A stretch of 15,437 nucleotides of DNA from Austwickia sp039812465 (GTDB lineage Bacteria; Actinomycetota; Actinomycetes; Actinomycetales; Dermatophilaceae). Shown one piece after another: positions 1 to 6,446 of the stretch (within the stretch, counting starts at the first letter, position 1; every line of letters starts with the position of its first letter). The notes beneath the pieces are model-generated. The model did no database searches and was not told the DNA's origin. It saw only the letters and a list, made by a program, of their open reading frames with translations. The stretch spans positions 1 to 15,437 of the forward strand of contig JBDIAS010000074.1 in assembly GCA_039812465.1 (NCBI GenBank), read 5' to 3'. The translations under genes were made by a program, and so were the position numbers.

Positions 1-779
1 ACCACGACGGGCGCGTGGTCGGAGGCGCCCTTGCCCTTGCGCTCCTCGCGGTCGATGAACGCGCCGCTCACCCGCGCGGCCAACACGGGTGAGGCGAGGG
101 CGAAGTCGATACGCATGCCCTGCCGTTTGGGGAACCGCAGCTGCGTGTAGTCCCAGTACGTGTAGACGCCGGGCCCCGGCGCGTACGGCCGGACCACGTC
201 CGCGTACCCCGCCTCCACCACGCCCGCGAACGCCGCCCGCTCCGGCGCGCTCACATGGGTCTTGCCCGCGAAGAACTCCATGTCCCACACGTCGTCATCC
301 TGGGGCGCGACGTTCCAGTCACCCATGAGGACGGTCTGGGCGGCCGGCTCGTCGGTCAGCCAGGCGCGGCCGGTGCGGGCGAGCGCGGCGAGCCAGTCGA
401 GCTTGTACGTGTAATGCGGGTGTGCCAGCTCTCGACCGTTGGGCACATAGAGGGACCAGACCCGGACCCCCTGGCAGGTGGCCCCGATCGCGCGCGCCTC
501 GGCCGCCGTCTCGGGCTCGCCCCACTCCGGCATTCCCGGGAAGCCCACGTCGACGGCGTCCAGGCCGACCCGGCTGGCGATCGCCACGCCGTTCCATTGG
601 TTGAGGCCGTGCCGAGCCACCTCGTACCCCGCCTCGGCGAAGCGTTCCATGGGGAACTGCTCGTCTTTACATTTGGTCTCCTGCAGCGCGAGCACGTCCA
701 CGTCATGCCGCTCGAGGAAGGCCAGGACTCGATCGACGCGGGTCCGAATGGAGTTCACGTTCCAGGTCGCGATACGCAC
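1..779 (-). CDS. xth: Exodeoxyribonuclease III (AP endonuclease family), 3' end cut off by window
   Basis: Metal-dependent 3'-5' exonuclease/AP endonuclease of base-excision repair, acting on DNA in the cytoplasm. The 259 visible residues carry the whole exonuclease-endonuclease-phosphatase fold: WNVNS with Asn7, LQETK with Glu34, YVPNG at 111-115, GDWNVAP with Asp153 and Asn155, MRIDF with Asp225, and SDHAPV with Asp254-His255 near the C-terminus. Family members are about 260-270 residues, so only a few residues are missing beyond base 1. The GTG at 779 is chosen because MRIATWNVNS is the canonical beginning and because a -10 box sits 7 bases upstream, which suggests a leaderless message. 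It diverges from the SDR gene across a 69-base gap. The family assignment is very safe. Whether the main activity in this organism is exonuclease or AP endonuclease cannot be read from sequence. Confidence 0.95.
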   Translation of the reverse strand, partial: MRIATWNVNSIRTRVDRVLAFLERHDVDVLALQETKCKDEQFPMERFAEAGYEVARHGLNQWNGVAIASRVGLDAVDVGFPGMPEWGEPETAAEARAIGATCQGVRVWSLYVPNGRELAHPHYTYKLDWLAALARTGRAWLTDEPAAQTVLMGDWNVAPQDDDVWDMEFFAGKTHVSAPERAAFAGVVEAGYADVVRPYAPGPGVYTYWDYTQLRFPKRQGMRIDFALASPVLAARVSGAFIDREERKGKGASDHAPVV

Positions 780-786
780 GCCGACC

Positions 787-792
787 AGCCTA
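787..792 (-). promoter_or_regulatory. -10 box (TAGGCT) of xth, leaderless geometry
   Basis: On the minus strand TAGGCT is followed by 7 bases and then the GTG start of xth. A start site 6-7 bases after the -10 would fall on the start codon. No convincing -35 hexamer is visible. Confidence 0.6.
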
Positions 793-836
793 CGCAGGGT
801 CCCGATCCGCGGCGGGCGGGTGTCACCGGGGGCCGC

Positions 837-842
837 TACGGT
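837..842 (+). promoter_or_regulatory. -10 box (TACGGT) of the SDR gene, leaderless geometry
   Basis: TACGGT lies 6 bases before the ATG at 849. No Shine-Dalgarno sequence fits between the box and the start, so a leaderless transcript beginning at the A of ATG is the simplest reading. The box is 44 bases from the divergent xth -10 box. No -35 match is seen. Confidence 0.6.
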
Positions 843-848
843 ACGGCC

Positions 849-1649
849 ATGACCACCGCGCTGATCACCGGAGCCTCGGCGGGCATCGGCCGCGCCTTCG
901 CCTGTGAGCTGGCCTCGACCGGGCACGACCTGGTCCTGGTGGCGCGCTCGTGCGAGGCGCTGGAGGAGCTGGCGGCCGAGCTCCGGGCGGACCACGGCGT
1001 GGCGGTCGAAGTGCTCCCGGCCGACCTTGCCGACCGAGCGCAGGTGGAGCTCGTGGCCAAGCGGGTGCAGGCGTACGGACCCGGGGCCGTGGATCTGCTG
1101 ATCAACAACGCCGGCTTCGGGCTGGCCACGCCGTTCCTGCGGTCCGACGTGCGCGACGAGGAGCGCCAGATCGAGGTGATGTGCCAAGCGGTGCTCGTCC
1201 TGTGCCACGCGGCCGGGCGGTCGATGAGCACCCGCGGCCGCGGCCAGATCATCAACGTGTCCAGCGTCGCCGCGTTCGTCTCGATGGGCAGCTACTCCGC
1301 GGTGAAGGCGTGGGTGACGACCTTCAGCGAGGGGTTGGCGGCCGAGCTGAAGGGGACCGGCGTCGGGGTGACGGCGCTGTGCCCGGGGTACGTGCACACG
1401 CAGTTCCACGACCGGATGGGCGTGCGGATGAACGGCGTGCCCGAGCCCCTCTGGCTGGACTCCGAGCGCTTGGTCAGGGACGCGTTGCGGGACGCCCGCA
1501 AGGGCAAGGTGGTCAGCGTCCCCGGGCCGGCGTACAAGGCGGTGGCCGCGGCGACCGGAGTCCTCCCGCGACCCGCGCTGCGGGCCGTGTCGGCGGCCCT
1601 GACCGGGCAGCGCGGACGGCTGCGGGAGCGGCGCGGTGGCTATGCCTAG
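849..1649 (+). CDS. Short-chain dehydrogenase/reductase (SDR), classical type
   Basis: Cytoplasmic NAD(P)-dependent oxidoreductase of 266 residues; the substrate is unknown. The cofactor motif TGASAGIG is at 7-14, Arg33 in LVLVARS suggests NADP(H), and NNAGFG at 86-91 stabilises the Rossmann sheet. INVSSVAAF (Ser138/139) and YSAVK (Tyr149, Lys153) supply the catalytic Ser-Tyr-Lys, followed by CPGYVHT at 178-184. Odd point: the tetrad Asn, usually in a sequence like 'DVNVTAV', is Met111 here (IEVMCQAV). The open frame continues far upstream, but that part is antisense to xth. The ATG at 849 gives the normal SDR N-terminus and matches the -10 box. The stop TAG forms the first half of the metQ -10 box. 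The SDR call is certain; the reaction is not. Confidence 0.93.
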   Translation: MTTALITGASAGIGRAFACELASTGHDLVLVARSCEALEELAAELRADHGVAVEVLPADLADRAQVELVAKRVQAYGPGAVDLLINNAGFGLATPFLRSDVRDEERQIEVMCQAVLVLCHAAGRSMSTRGRGQIINVSSVAAFVSMGSYSAVKAWVTTFSEGLAAELKGTGVGVTALCPGYVHTQFHDRMGVRMNGVPEPLWLDSERLVRDALRDARKGKVVSVPGPAYKAVAAATGVLPRPALRAVSAALTGQRGRLRERRGGYA

Positions 1650-1652
1650 GAT
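1647..1652 (+). promoter_or_regulatory. -10 box (TAGGAT) of metQNI overlapping the SDR stop codon
   Basis: TAGGAT starts with the TAG stop codon of the SDR gene and is followed by 6 bases and a GTG (1659), then ATG (1662). This is the same leaderless geometry as at xth, pyrE and dedA. It leaves no room for a 5' leader or a methionine riboswitch. Confidence 0.6.
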
Positions 1653-1658
1653 GTGCGG

Positions 1659-2507
1659 GTGATGAGGTCTCGCGTATCCCTGTCTGCTGCCGTCGCCGTC
1701 GCCGCCCTCGGGCTCACCGCGTGCGGCTCGTCGTCCTCGGGTGGGGCGGGGGATCCGGCCAAGCCGCTGACCGTGATGGCGGATGTGAAGCCGCACGCGG
1801 AGCTCATCCGGCAGGCGGAGCAGGACGGGCTGCTCGGCGACGTGAAGGTCAACATCACGGAGATCTCCGGTCAGGTCGACCCGAACAAGCTGGTCAAGGA
1901 CGGCGACGTCGACGCCAACTTCTTCCAGCACACCCCGTACCTGAAGAACTGGAACGCCGAAAACAACGCGAACCTGGTCAGCGTCGGGTCGGTGCACATC
2001 GAGCCGCTCGGGCTCTACAGCAAGAAGGTCGCCGCGGTCGCCGACCTGCCCGCGGGGTCCACGATCGCGATCCCCGCCGACCCGACGAACCTGGCCCGAG
2101 GGCTGTTCCTGCTGGCCGACGCGGGCATCATCGAGATGAACGTCAAGGCCGACGACCCGAACCTGGATTACAGCAAGGTGACCACGTCCAACGTCACCGG
2201 CAACGCGAAGAACGTGAAGTTCATCGAGATCGACCGGCCGCAGCTGGCCGCGACCCTCGACGACCCCAAGATCGCGATGAGCGTCATCAACGGCAACTAC
2301 GCGCTGGAGGCGGGCCTGGTCCCGGAGACCGACGCGAAGCACCTGGAGAAGGCCGCCGGCAACCCGTACGTGAACGTGCTGGTCACCCGCCCGGAGCTGC
2401 AGGACGACGCGCGGGTCAAGAAGCTCGGTGAGGCGCTGACCAGCCAGAAGATCCAGGACTACATCAAGGACACCTACAAGGGCTCGGTCCTGCCGGCCGA
2501 GGGCTGA
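1659..2507 (+). CDS. metQ: Methionine ABC transporter substrate-binding lipoprotein MetQ (NlpA family)
   Basis: Extracellular solute-binding lipoprotein that delivers methionine to MetNI. A basic start (MMRSR), a hydrophobic stretch and the lipobox LTAC ending at Cys22 (start at 1659) show a lipid-anchored export signal, followed by a Ser/Gly linker. NlpA-family features follow: KPLTVMADVKPHAELI, the GQVDPNKLV...DANFFQHTPYL segment, EPLGLYSKK, IPADPTNLARGL and the late NGNYALEAGL region. The length of 282 residues is normal. Three in-frame starts (GTG 1653, GTG 1659, ATG 1662) cluster together. GTG 1659 fits the -10 spacing best; 1653 would directly abut the -10 box. It is the first gene of metQ-metN-metI, 13 bases before metN. 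Substrate specificity for D/L-methionine is inferred from the gene set, especially the NIL domain of MetN. Confidence 0.92.
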   Translation: MMRSRVSLSAAVAVAALGLTACGSSSSGGAGDPAKPLTVMADVKPHAELIRQAEQDGLLGDVKVNITEISGQVDPNKLVKDGDVDANFFQHTPYLKNWNAENNANLVSVGSVHIEPLGLYSKKVAAVADLPAGSTIAIPADPTNLARGLFLLADAGIIEMNVKADDPNLDYSKVTTSNVTGNAKNVKFIEIDRPQLAATLDDPKIAMSVINGNYALEAGLVPETDAKHLEKAAGNPYVNVLVTRPELQDDARVKKLGEALTSQKIQDYIKDTYKGSVLPAEG

Positions 2508-2520
2508 GCGAGCAGGACCC

Positions 2521-3513
2521 GTGATCGTCGTCGACTCGGTCAGCAAGGTCTATTCGGGGCGCGGCGGCGAGGTCACCGCCGTCGACAATGTGTCGCTGTC
2601 GGTCGACTCGGGCGAGGTGTTCGGGGTGCTCGGCCGCAGCGGCGCGGGTAAGACGACGCTGCTGCGCTGCCTGAACTTCCTGGAGCGGCCCACCTCGGGG
2701 ACGATCACCGTCGACGGCCTCGACCTGACGAGCCTGAGCAGCGCGAAGCTGCGGGCGGCCCGGCAGCGGATCGGGACCGTCTTCCAGCACTTCAACCTGC
2801 TGCACGCCCGCACCGCGGCGGAGAACATCGCGTTCCCCCTGGAGATCTCGGGGGTGCCGCGGGCGCAGCGCAGGGCGCGGGTGGCCGAGCTTCTGGAGCT
2901 GGTCGGCCTGGCGGATCGGGGCCACTCCTATCCCTCGCAGCTCTCGGGCGGCCAGAAGCAGCGCGTCGGCATCGCGCGGGCGCTCGCGGGTCGGCCGTCG
3001 GTCCTGCTCTGCGACGAGGCGACCTCGGCGCTCGACCCCGTGACGACCGAGCAGATCCTCGACCTGATCGCGTCGATCAACAAGGCCACCGGCGTGACCG
3101 TCGTGGCGATCACCCACGAGGCCGAGGTCGTGCGGCGGATCTGCCATGCGGCGGCGTTCATGGAGGCCGGGGCGATCGTCGAGCAGGGCAACCTCCTCGA
3201 CCTGATCGCGCAGCCGGACTCCCGTCTCGCGGAGATGCTGCTGCCGACGGGCGCGCCCGACCCGCAGGACTGGGAGCGGTCCCTGGTGCTCGGCTTCGCC
3301 GCGGAGAACGCGATCGACCCGATCATCGCCGGCCTCGCCCGGGACCTCGGGATCGAGTTGGCGATCCTGTCCGGCACCGTGGAGCGGATCGCGGGCCGCC
3401 GGGTCGGCCGCCTGCTCGTGACGATGCCGACCGCGGAGGCGTACGAGTCCGTGGAGCCCTACCTGCGGGAGCGCCACGTGACCGTGACCCGGCAGGCGGG
3501 GGCGGCGGCGTGA
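2521..3513 (+). CDS. metN: Methionine ABC transporter ATP-binding protein MetN
   Basis: ATPase subunit that drives methionine import on the cytoplasmic face of the membrane. Walker A GRSGAGKT is at 38-45, Q-loop Gln89 (VFQHFNLL), ABC signature LSGGQ at 141-145, Walker B VLLCDEATSALD at 161-172, and the switch His199 (AITHE). The C-terminal part, about residues 250-326, has the length and pattern of the NIL domain, which in known MetN proteins binds methionine and inhibits transport when the cell has enough. The 330-residue length agrees with the NIL-containing subgroup. The GTG start follows metQ by 13 bases. A short AGGA (2514-2517) lies only 3 bases before it, so translational coupling to metQ is likely. 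The end overlaps metI by 4 bases. Confidence 0.95.
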   Translation: MIVVDSVSKVYSGRGGEVTAVDNVSLSVDSGEVFGVLGRSGAGKTTLLRCLNFLERPTSGTITVDGLDLTSLSSAKLRAARQRIGTVFQHFNLLHARTAAENIAFPLEISGVPRAQRRARVAELLELVGLADRGHSYPSQLSGGQKQRVGIARALAGRPSVLLCDEATSALDPVTTEQILDLIASINKATGVTVVAITHEAEVVRRICHAAAFMEAGAIVEQGNLLDLIAQPDSRLAEMLLPTGAPDPQDWERSLVLGFAAENAIDPIIAGLARDLGIELAILSGTVERIAGRRVGRLLVTMPTAEAYESVEPYLRERHVTVTRQAGAAA

Positions 3514-4175
3514 ACCAATCCTGGACCGACTCGATCCCCGAGCTGATGACCTCGCTCGGGCAGACCGCGTGGATGGTGGCGTGGTCGTTCCTGATCACGG
3601 TGGTGTTCGGGATCCTGTGCGGCGTGGGCCTGCGGCTGACCACGCCGGACGGTCTGCGGCCGAACAAGGTGTTCTCCGCCATCTTCGGCGCGGTGATCAA
3701 CATGGCCCGGTCGCTGCCGTTCCTGATCCTGCTGATCGCGCTGATCCCGTTCACGCGGTGGGTGGTCGGGACGGCGTACGGGCCGACGGCCGCCATCGTG
3801 CCGCTGGCCGTCGGGGCGATCCCGTTCTACGCCCGCGTGGTCGAGAACGCCCTGCGCGAGGTCGACCACGGCAAGGTGGAGGCCGCGCTGGTGGTGGGCG
3901 CCAAGGTGCGCCAGGTGGTGACGAAGGTGCTGCTCCCGGAGGCGTTGCCGGGGCTGGTCGCGGGCGCGACGCTGACCTTGGTGACGCTGATCGGATACTC
4001 GACGATGGCCGGCGCGATCGGCGGCGGGGGCGTCGGGGACTTCGCGATCCGGTACGGCTACCAGCGCTTCAACGGCCCGGTGCTCTTCCTGAGCGTGGCG
4101 GTGCTGATCGTGATCGTGCAGCTCGTCCAGAGCATCGGCGACCTGATCGTCCGCTCGATGAACCACCGCCGCTGA
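3510..4175 (+). CDS. metI: Methionine ABC transporter permease MetI
   Basis: Integral membrane subunit forming the translocation path with MetN and MetQ. It has 221 residues with about five hydrophobic segments, beginning with TAWMVAWSFLITVVFGILCGVGL, and the permease coupling (EAA) loop around residues 115-150 (EAALVVGAKVRQVVTKVLLPEALPGLVAGATL). The sequence IGYSTMAGAIGGGGVGDFAIRYGYQRF is typical of MetI. The GTG start overlaps the metN stop as GTGA, so the two are translationally coupled. It closes the operon. 75 bases separate it from pyrE, which has its own -10 box. Confidence 0.94.
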   Translation: MNQSWTDSIPELMTSLGQTAWMVAWSFLITVVFGILCGVGLRLTTPDGLRPNKVFSAIFGAVINMARSLPFLILLIALIPFTRWVVGTAYGPTAAIVPLAVGAIPFYARVVENALREVDHGKVEAALVVGAKVRQVVTKVLLPEALPGLVAGATLTLVTLIGYSTMAGAIGGGGVGDFAIRYGYQRFNGPVLFLSVAVLIVIVQLVQSIGDLIVRSMNHRR

Positions 4176-4237
4176 GCGGGGCACGTGGCAGCCTCTGGTG
4201 ATGTCAGGTCGCGGGGGGCCGGAGCGGGGGTGCTGGC

Positions 4238-4243
4238 TACACT
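4238..4243 (+). promoter_or_regulatory. -10 box (TACACT) of pyrE, leaderless geometry
   Basis: TACACT is followed by 7 bases and the GTG at 4251. No Shine-Dalgarno sequence is present between them. No -35 box is seen in the G-rich upstream stretch. Confidence 0.6.
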
Positions 4244-4250
4244 CGGCGCC

Positions 4251-4805
4251 GTGACCGACACCCAGGTGAAGAGCCAGCTGCTCGACCTCGTCAAGGCCAA
4301 GGCCATCGTGCACGGCCGCGTGACGCTGTCCTCCGGCAAGGAGGCGGACTACTACGTGGACCTGCGGCGGGTCACCCTCGACGGCGAGACGGCGCCGCTC
4401 GTCGGCCAGGTGATGCTGGACCTGACCGCGGACCTGGACTACGACGCGGTCGGCGGGCTGACGATGGGCGCCGACCCGGTGGCCACGGCGATGTTGCACG
4501 CGGCCGCCGCCCGTGGGCGCCGACTGGACGCGTTCGTCGTACGCAAGGCCGAGAAGGCCCACGGCCTGCAGCGCCGCATCGAGGGGCCCGACGTGAGCGG
4601 GCGCCGCGTCCTGGTCGTCGAAGACACCTCCACCACAGGCGGTTCGCCGCTGACGGCGATCGAAGCCTGCCGGGAGTCCGGCGCGCAGGTGGTCGCTGTC
4701 GCCGTGATCGCGGATCGCAGCTCCGGCGCCGGGGAGCGGATCCGCTCCGAGGCGGGGGTCGACTACCGGTACGCGTACGGGCTGAGCGACCTCGGCCTGG
4801 GCTGA
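4251..4805 (+). CDS. pyrE: Orotate phosphoribosyltransferase
   Basis: Converts orotate and PRPP to orotidine 5'-phosphate in pyrimidine synthesis, in the cytoplasm. Of 184 residues, the key parts are the N-terminal LSSGKEADYYVDLRR (27-40), GGLTMGADPVATAM (68-81), VRKAEKAHG (97-105, the flexible catalytic loop region) and the PRPP-binding motif VLVVEDTSTTGGS (120-132). The length fits the short actinobacterial form. The frame is open for 22 codons further upstream (GTG at 4185), but that extension is Gly/Ala/Arg-rich and unlike PyrE. The start at 4251 gives MTDTQVKSQLLDL and matches the -10 box. It is convergent with dedA. The sequence around its stop codon is repeated imperfectly downstream. 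Confidence 0.94.
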   Translation: MTDTQVKSQLLDLVKAKAIVHGRVTLSSGKEADYYVDLRRVTLDGETAPLVGQVMLDLTADLDYDAVGGLTMGADPVATAMLHAAAARGRRLDAFVVRKAEKAHGLQRRIEGPDVSGRRVLVVEDTSTTGGSPLTAIEACRESGAQVVAVAVIADRSSGAGERIRSEAGVDYRYAYGLSDLGLG

Positions 4806-4862
4806 GATCTGCCCGCGGTGACCTGAGGCCTGCCCGCTCGGCCTGAGATTGGGCGGATGGGG
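4802..4862 (+). repeat. Imperfect 20-21 bp tandem duplication starting at the pyrE stop codon
   Basis: Three diverged units begin with CTGAG at 4802, 4823 and 4843. The first two continue into TGCCCGC. The first unit contains the TGA stop of pyrE. The third unit runs into the regular array at 4851. The period is the same as in that array, so both probably arose by the same slippage. Confidence 0.5.
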
Positions 4863-4930
4863 GCCCGGTTGGGCGGATGGGGGCCCGGTTGGGCGGATGA
4901 GGGCCCGGTTGGGCGGATGGGGGCCCGGAA
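4851..4930 (+). repeat. 20-bp x4 G-rich tandem array between convergent pyrE and dedA
   Basis: Four contiguous 20-bp units of GGGCGGATGGGGGCCCGGTT. The third has one G-to-A change at 4900 and the fourth ends in AA. Runs of three to five G are separated by loops of 5 and 7 bases, which meets the usual G-quadruplex rule on the plus strand, the strand carried by pyrE mRNA. No spacers and no nearby cas genes, so it is not CRISPR. The rest of 4931-5075 shows no gene. Confidence 0.9.
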
Positions 4931-5027
4931 GCGCGTACGGGGTCCCGTGGATCCGCGGGCCGTCATCCGCGCCTGTGGGGCGTACCGCGCGGAAGTGGGT
5001 CGCTATCTGCCCCGGCGGACACGCGAT

Positions 5028-5054
5028 GCCGACGCTCAACCGCGCTTCGTCGGC
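5028..5054 (-). terminator. Possible terminator hairpin downstream of dedA
   Basis: A perfect 7-bp inverted repeat GCCGACG/CGTCGGC with a 13-base loop begins 21 bases past the dedA stop. There is no T-tract. The stem is short, so the call is weak. Confidence 0.3.
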
Positions 5055-5075
5055 CGGGATGGCCAGGTGGGCAGC

Positions 5076-5798
5076 TCAGCCGTCGCGGCGGGCATCCAGG
5101 GCGTCGCCGACCGCCTCGGCGGTCTCGGCGACCATCGCCTTGGTCCGGCGCTTGTGCATCACGTACTCGAACACCATCGGCAGCACCGACACGAACACGA
5201 TCAGCAGGATCGCGCCTTCGAGGTTGTCGTGGACGAACGCGATGTTGCCCAGGAAGTAGCCGAGCAGGGTGACCCCGGTCGCCCACAGGATCGCCCCGAC
5301 GAAGCTCCACGTGAAGAACCGTCGCCGGTCCATCCGGCCGACCCCGGCCACCACCGTGATAAACGTCCGGACGATCGGCACGAACCGCCCGATCACCAGG
5401 GCCTTATTGCCGTGCTTGTCGAAGAAGTCGATGGTCTGGTCGAAGTACTTCTTCTTCAGGAACCGCCCGTCCCGTTGATACAGCGGCTCTCCGATGAAGC
5501 GACCGATCTCGTACCCCACCACGTTCCCCACGAACGCGGAGGTGGACAGGATCAGGCAGGCCAGCCCGATCGTCATGTCGACGTCCCCGCGCTTGATGAA
5601 CAGGCCGACGGAGAACAGCAGCGAGTCACCCGGCAGGATCGGGAAGAGCAGCCCGCACTCGATGAAGACGATGGCGACGCTGACCCAGAAGAACTGAGTA
5701 CCGAACTGGTTGAGCAGGTACTGGGGATCCATCCAGTCGGGGCCTACCGCCGGTGCTGCCGTGTACAGGTCGAGCGCAGGGGCCATCGCTTCTATCAC
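5076..5798 (-). CDS. DedA/SNARE-associated (VTT domain) family membrane protein
   Basis: Inner-membrane protein of a family known to flip undecaprenyl phosphate or phospholipids in bacteria and to be tied to envelope homeostasis. The exact role here is unknown. Of 240 residues, both family signatures are present: FIECGLLFPILPGDSLLF (46-63, with Glu47 and the PGD turn) and GRFVPIVRTFITVVAG (137-152, with the conserved Arg144). Hydrophobic helices lie around 36-55, 78-95, 163-186 and 196-212. The tail is charged. GTG 5798 is chosen because it lies 7 bases after a TACAGT box; an in-frame GTG at 5807 overlaps that box and an ATG lies at 5786. It is convergent with pyrE and flanked on both sides by tandem repeats. 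Another safe name is DedA family protein. Confidence 0.92.
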   Translation of the reverse strand: MIEAMAPALDLYTAAPAVGPDWMDPQYLLNQFGTQFFWVSVAIVFIECGLLFPILPGDSLLFSVGLFIKRGDVDMTIGLACLILSTSAFVGNVVGYEIGRFIGEPLYQRDGRFLKKKYFDQTIDFFDKHGNKALVIGRFVPIVRTFITVVAGVGRMDRRRFFTWSFVGAILWATGVTLLGYFLGNIAFVHDNLEGAILLIVFVSVLPMVFEYVMHKRRTKAMVAETAEAVGDALDARRDG

Positions 5799-5805
5799 GG
5801 GTGTC

Positions 5806-5811
5806 ACTGTA
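5806..5811 (-). promoter_or_regulatory. -10 box (TACAGT) of dedA, leaderless geometry
   Basis: On the minus strand TACAGT is followed by 7 bases and GTG 5798. It lies between the start codon and the 21-bp repeat array, so dedA has its own promoter rather than depending on the gene upstream. Confidence 0.6.
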
Positions 5812-5829
5812 GACCGGGCGGATCGAAGG

Positions 5830-5892
5830 CTCCGTCAGGTGCCCGGCCAGCTCCGTCAGGTGCCCGGCCAGCTCCGTCAGGTGCCCGGCCAG
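5830..5892 (-). repeat. 21-bp x3 perfect tandem array carrying three in-frame stop codons
   Basis: Three identical 21-bp copies (5830-5850, 5851-5871, 5872-5892). The copy nearest the upstream gene holds the last codons WPGT and the TGA stop of the phosphatase-like gene. Because 21 is a multiple of three, the other two copies repeat the same Trp-Pro-Gly-Thr-stop codons in frame. The array ends about 20 bases before the dedA -10 box. Confidence 0.92.
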
Positions 5893-6440
5893 GGCGCGAG
5901 GAACCACCCGTCGTCGCCGATCGCCAAGGCGGCGATGAACAGGCCGCTCAGGTCATCCGGCGGTGCGACCTCGATGACGGCGGTTCCCCCCGACGGCGGA
6001 CCACCCAGCCCCACGGCGCTGGATGACGCGGCGGCTTTGGCGCGGACCGAGCCGGCGCGCCGCGCGGGACGCATCGTGATCCGGGCCCCCTGGAACGTGT
6101 CGTGGGGAGCGAAGATGAGGATGTTCTCCCCGCGGTGCGCGTCGGCGAGGTTCTGCAACGCCTCTCCCGCCCAGGACGTCCGGTGCTTGGCGGCTGGGTC
6201 GACCCCCATGGGCTGGTCGAGCTCCGGGACCAGGTTCGGCCGGAGGCCCAACACCGAGGCCGCGACGTCCGCGCACACGGTCGAGGGGTGATCCGGGCTG
6301 TGATAGAGGGCCGCGACGCGGCTCCGGACGAGGAGCCTCGCCCCTTGAGACACCTCGCCCAGCACGTCCTCAGGGGCGTTGCCGTGTTCGGGCAGCCTGG
6401 GGATCCCGGTGAGCAGCAACGTGGCGGGACAATGCAGCAT
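5877..6440 (-). CDS. Degenerate histidine-phosphatase-like protein, function unknown
   Basis: 187 residues. The layout resembles the phosphoglycerate-mutase/histidine phosphatase superfamily: strand 1 ATLLL (6-10), then ALYHSPDHPSTVCADVAASVLGL (45-67), matching the usual 'alysSPl.Ra.eTAe.ia..lgl', then a short loop and GEALQNLADAHRGENILIFAPHD (92-114), matching '..ala..h.ge.vlvVsHg'. The RHG catalytic motif that should follow strand 1 is replaced by TGI (11-13), and the Arg of the second motif is missing; His113 remains. If the fold call is right, the protein is probably catalytically dead and may bind rather than cleave a ligand. Residues from about 130 on are Ala/Gly/Pro-rich and not recognised. 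ATG 6440 sits 6 bases after a -10 box. The stop lies inside the 21-bp repeat array. The reading frame is well supported; the fold is inferred from pattern only. Confidence 0.6.
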   Translation of the reverse strand: MLHCPATLLLTGIPRLPEHGNAPEDVLGEVSQGARLLVRSRVAALYHSPDHPSTVCADVAASVLGLRPNLVPELDQPMGVDPAAKHRTSWAGEALQNLADAHRGENILIFAPHDTFQGARITMRPARRAGSVRAKAAASSSAVGLGGPPSGGTAVIEVAPPDDLSGLFIAALAIGDDGWFLAPWPGT

Positions 6441-6446
6441 CTGCGC

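Noticed and set aside
255..848. Open frame extending the SDR gene 198 codons upstream
   Set aside because: It runs antisense through xth. The SDR fold begins exactly at ATG 849, and the upstream residues show no domain.
1600..1658. SAM or methionine riboswitch before metQ
   Set aside because: Only 9 bases separate the SDR stop from the metQ start, and the -10 box is inside that junction, so no leader exists.
950..2431. 493-codon plus-strand open frame over SDR and metQ
   Set aside because: It is another reading frame of the same strand, rich in Arg and Gly, with no motifs. Codon third-position bias supports the SDR and metQ frames.
4185..4250. Upstream GTG start for pyrE
   Set aside because: The extension covers the -10 box and adds 22 low-complexity residues; PyrE homology begins at 4251.
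4851..5892. The tandem arrays as CRISPR
   Set aside because: Units are contiguous without spacers, are 20 or 21 bp long, and no cas genes are near.
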